A DNA stretch of 46,114 nucleotides from Segeticoccus rhizosphaerae (GTDB lineage Bacteria > Actinomycetota > Actinomycetes > Actinomycetales > Dermatophilaceae), in contig NZ_VOHR01000003.1 of assembly GCF_009192725.1 (NCBI RefSeq), forward strand, positions 1 to 46,114. Direction: 5' to 3'. Under the pieces are notes generated by a model. It was not told where the DNA came from. It made no database searches and saw only the letters and a program-made list of their open reading frames with translations. Below, piece after piece: positions 1 through 7,966 of the stretch; within the stretch, counting starts at the first letter, position 1, and every line of letters starts with the position of its first letter. The position numbers and the translations under genes were made by a program.

Positions 1-2
1 CA

Positions 3-407
3 CTGCCGGCCCGCGACGTCGTCTACGACACCGGTCAGCCGCCGGTCGTGCCCGCGCGCTCCGGCCCGATCCGGCTCGCGGTCAGCCGAAGCCGCCCGCC
101 GGAGTTCGTCACCGCGCTGGCCGAGAAGCTGGATGCGGTGCTCGTGCCGATGGGCTCGGCCGGCGTCAAGGGTATGGCGGTCGTCACCGGCGAGGCCGAC
201 GCCTACGTCCACGCGGGTGGCCAGTTCGAGTGGGACTCGGCCGCCCCGGTCGTGGTGGCCCGGGCCGCCGGGCTGCACACCAGCCGGATCGACGGGTCAC
301 CGCTCGAGTACAACCGTGAGGACCCCAAGCTGCCCGACCTCGTGATCGCTCACCCGGACGTGGCGGAGGAGGTCCTGGCCGCGATCGGCACGCTTCAGCA
401 GGGTTAG
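3..407 (+). CDS. cysQ: 3'(2'),5'-bisphosphate nucleotidase, CysQ-like (5' truncated by window edge)
   Basis: The open frame runs in from the left edge, so only the C-terminal ~134 residues are present. The FEWDSAAP motif is the conserved W-D-x-A metal/substrate-binding segment of the inositol-monophosphatase fold. It is followed by an AAGLHTSRIDGSPLEYN stretch and a PDLV segment typical of actinobacterial CysQ. CysQ removes the 3'-phosphate of PAP, the inhibitory by-product of PAPS-dependent sulfotransferases, and can act on inositol phosphates. Five sulfotransferase domains lie downstream, so a PAP-recycling role fits; that link is inference. The alternative is a generic inositol monophosphatase, but the tail resembles CysQ more. 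No terminator directly follows the stop. Confidence 0.8.
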   Translation: MPARDVVYDTGQPPVVPARSGPIRLAVSRSRPPEFVTALAEKLDAVLVPMGSAGVKGMAVVTGEADAYVHAGGQFEWDSAAPVVVARAAGLHTSRIDGSPLEYNREDPKLPDLVIAHPDVAEEVLAAIGTLQQG

Positions 408-481
408 GCGCCGGCGACGTGTCGCCACCCAGCATGCCGGGCTGTGATGAGCCTGATTTCCGTATGGCGGGCGCGGTCGCC

Positions 482-710
482 TAGGATTGGCAAGTTGCCT
501 CGGCGAGGGAGACTGCACGGGCCGGACGGTCTGGCAGATCCGTGATCGACGCGGTGGCGCAGGACCGGTGTCCTGCGCGTCCGCACGTGTGATCACTCCC
601 GTGCCGGCCCCCGCGTCGAGGCCCCATGCACCATCTTTCGTGAACCTTTCGTGAACGCAGACCTGGTGTCGGCCGAAATCGGCGGACGCCCGAATCGTAG
701 GAGAGCCACC
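482..710 (+). promoter_or_regulatory. Putative promoter -10 and structured leader of rplY
   Basis: A -10-like TAGGAT lies at 482-487 with no convincing -35. If used, it gives an untranslated leader of about 215 nt before rplY. Two hairpins are visible in it: one with arms 521-526 and 530-535 (one G-T pair), and a perfect 9-bp stem, 557-565 with 570-578, closing a CGGT tetraloop. The second has no T-run after it, so it is not a standard intrinsic terminator for cysQ. A structured leader on a ribosomal protein gene could serve autoregulation; that is inference only. No RNA family was recognised. Confidence 0.35.
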
Positions 711-1388
711 GTGCCTGAGTACACCAAGCTGACCGCCGAGCTCCGCACCGAGTTCGGCAAGGGCGCCGCCCGCCGCATCCGCCGGGCCGACAAGGTCCCC
801 GCCGTCATCTACGGCCACGGGGCCGCGCCGCTGCACGTGACCCTCCCCGGCCACGAGACCATGCTGGCGCTCAAGCAGTCCAACGCCCTGCTGCAGATCG
901 TCGTGGACGGCAAGGAGCAGCTCGCCCTGGCCAAGGACGTCCAGCGCGACGTCATCAGGCGCTTCATCGAGCACGTCGACTTCGTGACCGTCAAGAAGGG
1001 CGAGAAGGTCAACGTCGAGATCGCCGTGCACATCGAGGGCGAGGCTGCTCCGGACACCCTGGTCAACGTCGACCTCCAGGAGATCGAGCTGGCCGTGGAC
1101 GCGACCAACATCCCGGAGCGGATCGTGGTCAGTGTCGAGGGTCTCGGGGTGGGCGCCCGCATCCTGGCCGGCGACCTGGCCCTGCCCGCTGGCGCGGAGC
1201 TGCTGACCGACCCGGAGTACCTCGTGGTCGGCATCTCCCAGACCATCTCCGAGGAGGCCCTGGAGGCCGAGCTGGAGGAGGCCGAGGCCGAGGCCGGCAT
1301 CGAGCACGAGGAGCCGGAGGCGGAGGCCGAGGGCGACGAGAAGCCCGCCGAGGGCGACGAGAAGCCTGCCGAGGGCGACGAGTCCTGA
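711..1388 (+). CDS. rplY: 50S ribosomal protein L25 / general stress protein Ctc
   Basis: A 225-residue CTC-type L25 that binds 5S rRNA in the large subunit. The N-terminal L25 domain (about 1-95, opening [20 protein letters not shown]) is followed by the TL5/CTC beta domain (about 100-185). An acidic tail rich in EAEAEA and GDEKPAE repeats follows, with a tandem EGDEKPA unit. The GTG at 711 is chosen because GTAGGAG lies 7-10 nt upstream and homologues begin at this point; the frame stays open further upstream but looks non-coding. Gene order rplY-pth is a common actinobacterial housekeeping arrangement. Codon use is strongly GC3-biased, as expected for a highly expressed gene. Confidence 0.95.
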   Translation: MPEYTKLTAELRTEFGKGAARRIRRADKVPAVIYGHGAAPLHVTLPGHETMLALKQSNALLQIVVDGKEQLALAKDVQRDVIRRFIEHVDFVTVKKGEKVNVEIAVHIEGEAAPDTLVNVDLQEIELAVDATNIPERIVVSVEGLGVGARILAGDLALPAGAELLTDPEYLVVGISQTISEEALEAELEEAEAEAGIEHEEPEAEAEGDEKPAEGDEKPAEGDES

Positions 1389-1410
1389 TCCCTTCGCACC
1401 CTGCACTGCC

Positions 1411-1444
1411 CGAAGGGCCCCGTCCGCGCGGACGGGGCCCTTCG
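1411..1444 (+). terminator. Perfect GC-rich hairpin, terminator of rplY
   Basis: A perfect 16-bp inverted repeat (1411-1426 with 1429-1444) with a 2-nt centre sits 22 nt after the rplY stop and 17 nt before pth. It lacks a clear T-tract, as is common for actinobacterial terminators. The strong stem suggests that rplY and pth are at least partly transcriptionally separated. Confidence 0.75.
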
Positions 1445-1461
1445 GCATACTGACGAGCACC

Positions 1462-2055
1462 ATGGACAGCTGGCTCATCGTCGGGCTCGGGAACCCCGGG
1501 CCGACCTACGCGGGCAACCGCCACAACATCGGTGCGATGGTCGTCGACGAGCTGGCCGCGCGGGCCGGGGCGTCGCTGCGTGCGCACAAGGCTCGGGCAC
1601 AGGTCGCGGAGGTGCGACTGGGGACGTTGCCCGGCGGGGCGCCGGGACCCCGCGCGGTCCTCGCCCGTCCACTCTCCTACATGAACGAGTCCGGCGGACC
1701 GGTGGCCGGGCTCGTGCAGTTCTTCAAGATCCCGCTGGAGCGGATCATCGTCGTGCACGACGAGATCGACATACCGTTCGCCTCGGTGCGGCTCAAGCGC
1801 GGAGGCGGTGAGGGCGGACACAACGGCCTGCGCTCCGTCAGCAAGTCGCTGGGGAGCAAGGACTACCTGCGGGTGCGACTGGGGGTTGGCCGGCCGCCGG
1901 GTCGGATGGACGCCGCAGCCTATGTGCTCAAAGACTTCTCGGGCAGCGAGCGCAAGGAGCTGCCCTTCCTGATCGGCGATGGGGTCGACGCGGTGGACGA
2001 CCTGGTCGCGCTCGGTCTCGAGACGACGCAGCAGCGCTTCCACTCCCGTCCCTAG
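1462..2055 (+). CDS. pth: Peptidyl-tRNA hydrolase
   Basis: A 197-residue Pth that hydrolyses peptidyl-tRNAs released from stalled ribosomes. It shows the family signature [17 protein letters not shown] at the N-terminus with the catalytic His (H22 region) and the conserved Asn. The [17 protein letters not shown] segment carries the catalytic Asp, followed by GGHNGLRS and the [11 protein letters not shown] substrate-binding stretch. Length is normal for the family. In many actinobacteria pth is directly followed by mfd; here about 44 kb of polysaccharide genes separate the two. Confidence 0.97.
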   Translation: MDSWLIVGLGNPGPTYAGNRHNIGAMVVDELAARAGASLRAHKARAQVAEVRLGTLPGGAPGPRAVLARPLSYMNESGGPVAGLVQFFKIPLERIIVVHDEIDIPFASVRLKRGGGEGGHNGLRSVSKSLGSKDYLRVRLGVGRPPGRMDAAAYVLKDFSGSERKELPFLIGDGVDAVDDLVALGLETTQQRFHSRP

Positions 2056-2179
2056 CACCCGTCGTCGCTATTGTCGCTCGGCCGAACGGACTAGGTTGAC
2101 CAGATCTTTACTGTTTGGCTGCGAACCCATGACCATCACGGCTAGCGTCTCCTCAGGCCTTCAACCAGGGGAGCTGAGC

Positions 2180-3760
2180 ATGACAGACACCGTCGACGTG
2201 GGAGCGCAGGTGCCCCACGTGACGAGCCTGCCCGGGCAGCCGGCCGAGATGGTCTCCAGCACCGCCAGCACGGGGCTCCTGTCGCTGTCGCGGCCGCCGT
2301 CGCCCCCTCGGCGCACGTGGGCCGTGTCCTATCAACGCACCGCCGTGGTCCTCGACGTCACAGCCGCGGCGCTGTCTGCCGTCCTGGCTGCTCTGCTGTC
2401 GGGGGTGCTGTCCGGGCTGTTCGGCGAAGGCCATGAGGCCACCGCGCGCCTGTTCTCCCCGACCTACCTGACCATCACCGTCGTCGCCCCCTTCGCCTGG
2501 GTCGCGGGAGTGGCCCTGAGCCGTGGTTACGAGCGCCGGTTCATGGGTGTGGGGACCGAGGAGTTCCGGGCCCTGGCACGGGCGGCAGTGCGGTTGCTGG
2601 CAATCACCGGCTTCATGTCGTATGCCGTGTACAGCCAACGCCCGTTCCTCTCCCGCTGGTTCGTGGTCGTGTTCTTCCCGATCCTGCTGGGCGTGGCGCT
2701 GCTGCTGCGGTTCGCGCTGCGCAAGCACCTGCATCGACGCCGAAGCCAGGGCAAGTCCCTCCAGCGGACCGTCGTGGTCGGACGTGCGGACTCGGTCATC
2801 GGTCTCATCCACGAGCTGCGCCGAGTCCCGAGCCACGGTCTCGAGGTCGTGGCGGCCTGCACGTCGAGCCTCGACCTGGACGCGGAGGAGCCCTCGTCGG
2901 TGATCGGTGTCCAGATGTTGGGGAGTGTGCGGACCGCGCTGGACGCAGTCGACCTGGTGGATGCCGAAGTGGTGGTGGTGGCCAGTCACTCCGAGATGAC
3001 GGGACCGGAGCTCCGTCGGCTGTCGTGGGGCCTGGAATCCCGCAATGTCGATCTCGTCGTGTCGCCGGGCATCATCGAGGTCGCCGGTCCGCGCCTGTCG
3101 ATCCGTCCGGCCGCAGGCCTTTCCCTCCTCCACGTCGAGCGGCCCACGGTGGACGGCGGGCGGCTGCTGGGCAAGATCATCTTCGACCGCGTGATGTCGG
3201 TGCTCATCTCGCTGCTCATCCTCCCCGTCGCCCTCGTCGTGGCCCTGGCCATCAAGGTCGACTCTCGAGGCCCGGTCTTCTTCCGGCAGGACCGGATCGG
3301 TGCTCGGGGCGAACCCTTCGAGATGTTCAAGTTCCGGTCCATGGTGGTCGACGCGGAGGCTCGGCTGGCGGACGTGTCTGCACAGGGCAACGATGGCAAC
3401 GGAGTGCTCTTCAAGCAGCGCAACGACCCCCGGGTCACGCGGGTGGGTCAGTTCATCCGGCGCTACTCGCTGGACGAGTTGCCCCAGCTCATCAACGTGC
3501 TCAAGGGCGACATGTCGCTGGTCGGCCCCCGTCCGCCGCTGCGCTCCGAGGTGGAGGGCTACGAGCCGGACGCGGTGCGGCGACTGCGGGTTCGGCCCGG
3601 GCTGACCGGTCTGTGGCAGGTCAGCGGCCGCAGCGACCTGTCCTGGGACGAGTCTCTCCGCCTGGACCTGCGGTATGTCGACAACTGGTCGATGATTCTC
3701 GACCTGCAGATCCTGTGGCGGACCGCGCGAGCTGTCCTCCGCGGATCGGGCGCGTACTGA
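2180..3760 (+). CDS. Polyprenyl-phosphate glycosyl-1-phosphate transferase (WbaP/CpsE type)
   Basis: A 526-residue initiating enzyme that transfers a sugar-1-phosphate from a UDP-sugar to undecaprenyl phosphate at the inner membrane, starting repeat-unit synthesis. Four hydrophobic segments (about 50-175) precede a Rossmann-like cytoplasmic domain (about 190-320). A re-entrant helix and the catalytic domain follow (about 335-526). Catalytic-domain signatures visible are FRQDRIG, FKFRSM, the DPRVTRVG-IRRYSLDELPQL block, GDMSLVGPRPP, PGLTGLWQVSGR and LDLRYVDNWS. The ATG at 2180 is chosen for the AGGGGAG site 7 nt upstream; the longer frame overlaps pth and is not plausible. It is the first gene of the locus. 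The sugar cannot be assigned from sequence. Confidence 0.95.
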   Translation: MTDTVDVGAQVPHVTSLPGQPAEMVSSTASTGLLSLSRPPSPPRRTWAVSYQRTAVVLDVTAAALSAVLAALLSGVLSGLFGEGHEATARLFSPTYLTITVVAPFAWVAGVALSRGYERRFMGVGTEEFRALARAAVRLLAITGFMSYAVYSQRPFLSRWFVVVFFPILLGVALLLRFALRKHLHRRRSQGKSLQRTVVVGRADSVIGLIHELRRVPSHGLEVVAACTSSLDLDAEEPSSVIGVQMLGSVRTALDAVDLVDAEVVVVASHSEMTGPELRRLSWGLESRNVDLVVSPGIIEVAGPRLSIRPAAGLSLLHVERPTVDGGRLLGKIIFDRVMSVLISLLILPVALVVALAIKVDSRGPVFFRQDRIGARGEPFEMFKFRSMVVDAEARLADVSAQGNDGNGVLFKQRNDPRVTRVGQFIRRYSLDELPQLINVLKGDMSLVGPRPPLRSEVEGYEPDAVRRLRVRPGLTGLWQVSGRSDLSWDESLRLDLRYVDNWSMILDLQILWRTARAVLRGSGAY

Positions 3761-4067
3761 CAGCCGAAAGGGCGACCCCTGTCTCACATTGTGGTCATCC
3801 TTGGTGTGTCGTAAGAGACATTTCAGCTTTTCTGGCAACCGGCAGGACCACCCGGTAAGTACGTGCACCCCGGGCGAGTCGAATTGATGCGCACCGCTTC
3901 TGGCGCGGCCCTGGCCTGCGGCTCTGTGGCAAAAGAGGAGAATCTTCCGAACTGAGGTTCGGCTAGCAGAAGTTGAGTCGGTTTGGGTCAAAGTGCAGGT
4001 ATGGACTTGGCAAATGTGATTTTCGCCACACTCCGTTACCGTCTTGTGATGTGTACTGTGCTCCTCC
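3761..4067. other. Intergenic region with hairpin, no gene
   Basis: No coding frame with a credible start was seen in these 307 bases. The base composition is clearly lower in GC than the flanking genes. A perfect 6-bp hairpin (3947-3952 with 3957-3962, loop TGAG) lies in the middle. The right third holds the possible regulatory site and promoter of the next gene, listed separately. No known riboswitch or small RNA was recognised. Confidence 0.5.
4015..4059 (+). promoter_or_regulatory. CRP/GlxR-like operator and possible leaderless promoter
   Basis: Positions 4015-4030 read TGTGATTTTCGCCACA, one mismatch from the TGTGA-N6-TCACA palindrome bound by CRP-family regulators (GlxR/Crp in actinobacteria). 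A -10-like TACTGT lies at 4054-4059, about 8 nt before the ATG of the next gene. That gene lacks a Shine-Dalgarno sequence (CTCCTCC precedes the ATG), so a leaderless transcript is plausible. Both calls are from motif reading alone. Confidence 0.35.
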
Positions 4068-5063
4068 ATGACCGAATTGAGCCGCCGAAGCGTGATCAAA
4101 CTGGCGTCCGTGGCAGCAGTCGGAGCGGCGGTTTCGTCCCCGCTCCAGGCCCACGCCGCAACACGCGCCACAACCCAAGCAACCGCAACAAACACAGCGT
4201 CAGGAGCGCGCTGGCCGGGACATCGACCCGGCAAGATCGTCCTTGGTCTGTCGTGCCAGGGAACCCTGGAGGACACCATGCGGCGGACCGGGCCCGTCGG
4301 CCTCTACCGGACCTACTACAACTGGGACGGTGGCCGAGGTGAGAACAACCGGATTCGCAGCGACTACGCGGCCGGACGGCTGTCCTGGATCTCGTTCAAG
4401 CCGCCGTCGTCCGCACCAGGTGGCTGGAACCAGGTGTCGTCGGGGCGCTTTGACGCGGATCTGCGCGCCCGGGCTCGCCGTTACGCGAGCCTGCCCGGGC
4501 CCATCGTCGTCACGTTCAACCACGAACCGGAGAACGACCGGACGGGCACCGGTGCGGAGTTCGCGCGGGCGTGGTGTCATGTCTACGATGTGATGAAGAA
4601 GGAGACCGGGCTCAAGAACGTCGCATCGGTTCCCATCATCGGTGAGTGGACCTTCAACCCGCAGAACCGGCGTCAGGACCCCGCCGACTGGGTCACCGGC
4701 CCGATGCTGGATCGCTGCGACTTCCTGGGGCTCGACATCTACCAGAACGCGGGCGGTGCTGGGTACGACGAACGACTGGGCCGCATCCTCGACTGGATGG
4801 CGGCGCGCGGCCACAGCGACAAGATGGTCGGCGTCGCCGAGACCGGGACGACGGACGCGTACCGCTACGACCAGCCGGGCGAGTGGTGGACCCAGCAGTG
4901 GAAGTGGTCCATCGCCAACACGGACAAGCTCGGCGTCATCTCCTACTTCAACAGCCTGCGGCACAACAACTCGGGCAATAACTGGCTGCTGTGGCAGTCC
5001 CAGGCCAAGCTCAACGCCTTCAAGGCATCGCTGCAGTCATCGATGTCCGTCGGCCTCGTGTGA
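4068..5063 (+). CDS. Tat-exported GH26-like glycoside hydrolase
   Basis: A 331-residue secreted protein. The N-terminus carries a twin-arginine signal, SRRSVIKLASVAAVGAAV, ending near QAHA-A (about residue 30). The body resembles (beta/alpha)8-barrel glycosidases of the GH26 type. NHEPEND (about 144-150) would hold the acid/base Glu, and GVAETGT (about 262-268) the nucleophile Glu. LGLDIYQN, TGPMLDRCDF and aromatic WWTQQWKW segments fit a glycan cleft. It probably trims or releases the polymer made by this locus. A possible CRP-type site precedes it. It shares the fold logic of the lipoprotein at 25180-26214. Its 3' end overlaps the convergent flippase gene by 27 nt. Confidence 0.7.
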   Translation: MTELSRRSVIKLASVAAVGAAVSSPLQAHAATRATTQATATNTASGARWPGHRPGKIVLGLSCQGTLEDTMRRTGPVGLYRTYYNWDGGRGENNRIRSDYAAGRLSWISFKPPSSAPGGWNQVSSGRFDADLRARARRYASLPGPIVVTFNHEPENDRTGTGAEFARAWCHVYDVMKKETGLKNVASVPIIGEWTFNPQNRRQDPADWVTGPMLDRCDFLGLDIYQNAGGAGYDERLGRILDWMAARGHSDKMVGVAETGTTDAYRYDQPGEWWTQQWKWSIANTDKLGVISYFNSLRHNNSGNNWLLWQSQAKLNAFKASLQSSMSVGLV

Positions 5064-6707
5064 CCTTCGTTCCTCGCCCGGCCTCCGCCTGCTTGCTGCG
5101 GCCGGGCGAGGACGGCCCCTCCCGCGCAGGGCGAGCAGCTCGTGGAGCCGCAGGACCTTTCGGCACCACCGCAAGCCGACCAGGTAGGCGACGAACCCGA
5201 CCGCTACGCTGAGGAAGAGGGACCACCAGCCGGTGCCGATCAGTGCCCGTCCGACGACGGGAACTGCGCCGAAGCAGACCGAGGCCAGCACGAGCGCCGT
5301 GATCGTGCCGGGTCCGAAGGGATGCAGCCGAAGGAAGACCCCCACCTGCAGGAGCGGTATGACGTTCGCCGCCACGATCGCGACGGCCCACCCGATCGCC
5401 GCGCCGGTGATCCCGTGTGAGGGGATGAGCAGCAGGTCCAGGCCGAGGTTGATGGCAAACGCGATCAGGACGTTGACAAGGTTCCAGCTGGTGCGTCCCG
5501 CCATGGTCAGGACCATGTCGACCATCCCGCAGGCGGTGCCGAGCAGCATCGAGCTGCAGAGAATGATGACGACCATGGAGCCGGCGTCGTACTGGCTCCC
5601 GAAGATGTCAAGGACAGTCGGGGCAAAGACGATCAGCAGCAGGTAGATCGGCCAGGTCAGGCACACGAGCCACGCCGTCGACACCTGGTAGAGCTCGGAC
5701 GCGGCGCCGACATCCTTGCGGGCCAGCGTCTCGCCGAGGTGCGGCTGGACGCTCTGGGAGACCGCGCCACCGGCCATCTGGCCCAGGGCCAGGAATCGGG
5801 TTGCCGCGGCATACAACGCCGCTTCGGGGATGCCGGCCAAGGCGCCCACCAAGACGACGTCGAGACGCTGCATCGCGACCTGGGCCACGCTCGCGAGGGC
5901 ACGCGGCACACTGAACCGCCAGAAGTCCTTCGTCGGCCGGAACTCGTGGTCCACGGTGGCTCCGCCGGCGCGGACCCTCATCGTGGTCCAGATCCGCCAC
6001 CCCACCCCCGCGAGGATGACGTACGGGACGGCCCAACCCACCGCGAGGACCGCAGACCTGCCGCCGAACACGATGGCCAACAGCACGAGGCCGACTTGCA
6101 GGACCGGCCTGCTCATCTGGTCCAGCAGCGCGTTGATGCGCATGGTGCCGAGCCCGCGGGTGCCGGACACGGCCAGGTTGAGCAGCCCGGCGCATGGGAT
6201 GAAGATGGCGACCGCACGGAGGTAGCTCGTGAACTCGGCCTCGTGTCCGGAGGCCAGTACGCGTGCCAGGGGTCCGGCGAAGACGAACATGGCCACGGCC
6301 ATCACCACGCCGACGACTAGCACCGGACGGAGCGCAACCCGCATGTAGGAGGCGTAGCGGTGCAGCTCACCTCGTGCCCGCGCCCCCGAGAGGAAATACA
6401 CCAGGCCCGTGTTCGTCCCCAGCTGCCCGAGGCTGGTGGCGAGCAGGAACAGCGACGTGACGGAGAAGAAGATACCGGCGGTCGACTGTGACGTGAGCCG
6501 GGTCACCAGCACTGTCAGGCCGAAGTTCGCCATGGCCGCCACGACTGCCCCGGCCAGGTTGATGGTGCTTCCCCGCGCGACGCGACTCAAGTCGCGAGGG
6601 GGCGGGTGCGATGTGCCGTGCGCGGGTGTCTCGGCGGCGGCACGGGAGGCGACGCCGGACGACCTGTGCTTTGGGGAGCGCGTCGGGGGCGGTTTGATGG
6701 GGTTCAT
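5037..6707 (-). CDS. Polysaccharide flippase (Wzx/MATE-like), first copy
   Basis: A 556-residue polytopic membrane protein of the oligosaccharide-flippase superfamily. It would move the undecaprenyl-PP-linked repeat unit across the membrane. A basic, Pro-rich cytoplasmic tail (1-45) leads into the first helix (STINLAGAVVAAMANFGLTV). About 12-14 hydrophobic helices follow, with family-typical segments such as LVTRLTSQSTAGIFF and a C-terminal Arg-rich tail. The ATG at 6707 overlaps the stop of the upstream kinase gene (ATGA), so the two are translationally coupled. A second, diverged flippase lies at 32766-34088, suggesting two lipid-linked substrates. Its 3' end overlaps the convergent GH26-like gene. 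Confidence 0.88.
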   Translation of the reverse strand: MNPIKPPPTRSPKHRSSGVASRAAAETPAHGTSHPPPRDLSRVARGSTINLAGAVVAAMANFGLTVLVTRLTSQSTAGIFFSVTSLFLLATSLGQLGTNTGLVYFLSGARARGELHRYASYMRVALRPVLVVGVVMAVAMFVFAGPLARVLASGHEAEFTSYLRAVAIFIPCAGLLNLAVSGTRGLGTMRINALLDQMSRPVLQVGLVLLAIVFGGRSAVLAVGWAVPYVILAGVGWRIWTTMRVRAGGATVDHEFRPTKDFWRFSVPRALASVAQVAMQRLDVVLVGALAGIPEAALYAAATRFLALGQMAGGAVSQSVQPHLGETLARKDVGAASELYQVSTAWLVCLTWPIYLLLIVFAPTVLDIFGSQYDAGSMVVIILCSSMLLGTACGMVDMVLTMAGRTSWNLVNVLIAFAINLGLDLLLIPSHGITGAAIGWAVAIVAANVIPLLQVGVFLRLHPFGPGTITALVLASVCFGAVPVVGRALIGTGWWSLFLSVAVGFVAYLVGLRWCRKVLRLHELLALRGRGRPRPAAASRRRPGEERRSHEADGHR

Positions 6708-7966
6708 GGCTGGCCAGGATCGACGGACGGGGCGGTCCGGCTGGATGGGGGACCGGGAAGGTCGACCAGGGACGAGACCAGTTCATCCAGCTCCGAGAGC
6801 AGCCAGGTCACCAGCGGCCCCTTCTTGGCGCCGGCCTCCTCCTGGCCGTCACGAACGTGACGATGTCCGAGGTGCAACAGGTAGAGCACCACGACCGCGG
6901 GCGCCTCTGCCGTGGCGACGCGGAACGGCTCCAGGAGCTCGGGCGCTCGCACCGCCAGCTGCCTGATGGCCTCGCTGGGGGTGAGACCGTCTCGTCGGAC
7001 GGCGTGGTGGAAGGTGAAGTGCAGGGCGTCGAAGCCGATGGGCACGTCACACTCGAATCGCTCCCAGTCCCACACCACGGCGGTGTCGCCCTGGGTCGTC
7101 ATGTTCCACGGCGTCCAGTCGCCGTGCCAGGCACTCGGGATGATGCGGATCCGGTCTGCGGCGGCGTCGACGCGTTCGGCGAATCCCCACAGCCGGGCGC
7201 CGCCTGCACCACTGAGCGACTGCAACGAGGAGAGGAGCCGGCTCCAGTACGGAGACTCGGAGAGGGCCACGGCACGGCCCTCGAAGGTCCGAGCCAGTTC
7301 GAGCATGGCGGCCCGCCGGGTCCTGACGCCGGGGTCTCCCGACGCAACGGTGTCCACGGGGCTCAAGAGGAGGTACTCCAGACCGTCCCAAGTTCCGTTC
7401 GCGAGGACGCGGGGACTGACCAGATGGTGCAGGTGACGAGCCTCGAGCATGCGCAGCGCCTCGGCCTCCTGGCGGACGAGGCGAGCGGTGAGCTCGTTCC
7501 ATCCGACCTTGGCGAAGGCGATGGTGCGACCACGGCGATCGAGGAGCTCGAGCACCGGCTTGCGGTTGGCGCGGGGTGGACCAAACCGTGCGGAGGCCGT
7601 CAATGGCAGGCGCAAGGAGGTGCTGAGGTGTTGGAGGAGGGAGCCTCTCGCGCCGGGATCCTCGACCGTCACCTGGTGGGGCCACAGTCGGAGTGCCCCG
7701 GACTGTCCCGCGATCGCGGCGACGACACCACGAACGGTCGTCGGCAACGAGGACAGGCGCGGCAGGCCACGGAGTGCCGCGGTGGTGACCCGCCGAGGTC
7801 CCAGTGGAACGAGGAAGGCCGGGCGCTGGGCCGATGGGAGCGCGGCGTAGCGCGTCGTCTCCCCGGTCCACAAGAGGGCGGAGACGGAGGTCAGGCCGTC
7901 CGGGAAAGTGGCGCCGGTCAGATTGCCACTCGGCGCGACGTCCTCCGAGGAGGAGGCCCCCCTCAT
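6704..7966 (-). CDS. APH-fold (aminoglycoside phosphotransferase-like) small-molecule kinase
   Basis: A 420-residue protein whose C-terminal part (about 145-400) has the APH/choline-kinase fold. It shows the catalytic loop HGDWTPWN (281-288), a metal-binding WDWERF (299-304), and FAKVGW (151-156) with a candidate ATP-binding lysine. The first ~140 residues are an extension without a recognised domain. Such kinases phosphorylate sugars or amino alcohols; the substrate here is unknown. It sits between the chain-length gene and the flippase, overlapping each by 4 nt (ATGA at both ends). That points to a role in assembly or precursor supply rather than drug resistance. A second APH-like kinase occurs at 30267-31304. 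Confidence 0.75.
   Translation of the reverse strand: MRGASSSEDVAPSGNLTGATFPDGLTSVSALLWTGETTRYAALPSAQRPAFLVPLGPRRVTTAALRGLPRLSSLPTTVRGVVAAIAGQSGALRLWPHQVTVEDPGARGSLLQHLSTSLRLPLTASARFGPPRANRKPVLELLDRRGRTIAFAKVGWNELTARLVRQEAEALRMLEARHLHHLVSPRVLANGTWDGLEYLLLSPVDTVASGDPGVRTRRAAMLELARTFEGRAVALSESPYWSRLLSSLQSLSGAGGARLWGFAERVDAAADRIRIIPSAWHGDWTPWNMTTQGDTAVVWDWERFECDVPIGFDALHFTFHHAVRRDGLTPSEAIRQLAVRAPELLEPFRVATAEAPAVVVLYLLHLGHRHVRDGQEEAGAKKGPLVTWLLSELDELVSSLVDLPGPPSSRTAPSVDPGQP

Noticed and set aside
3761-4067. Possible riboswitch before the Tat-exported glycosidase
   Set aside because: The hairpin is short and no known aptamer core was recognised. A leaderless start would leave no leader.
2153-4279. 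A 708-codon minus-strand open frame
   Set aside because: It lies opposite the glycosyl-1-phosphate transferase, whose motifs are unambiguous. The antisense product has no recognisable features.
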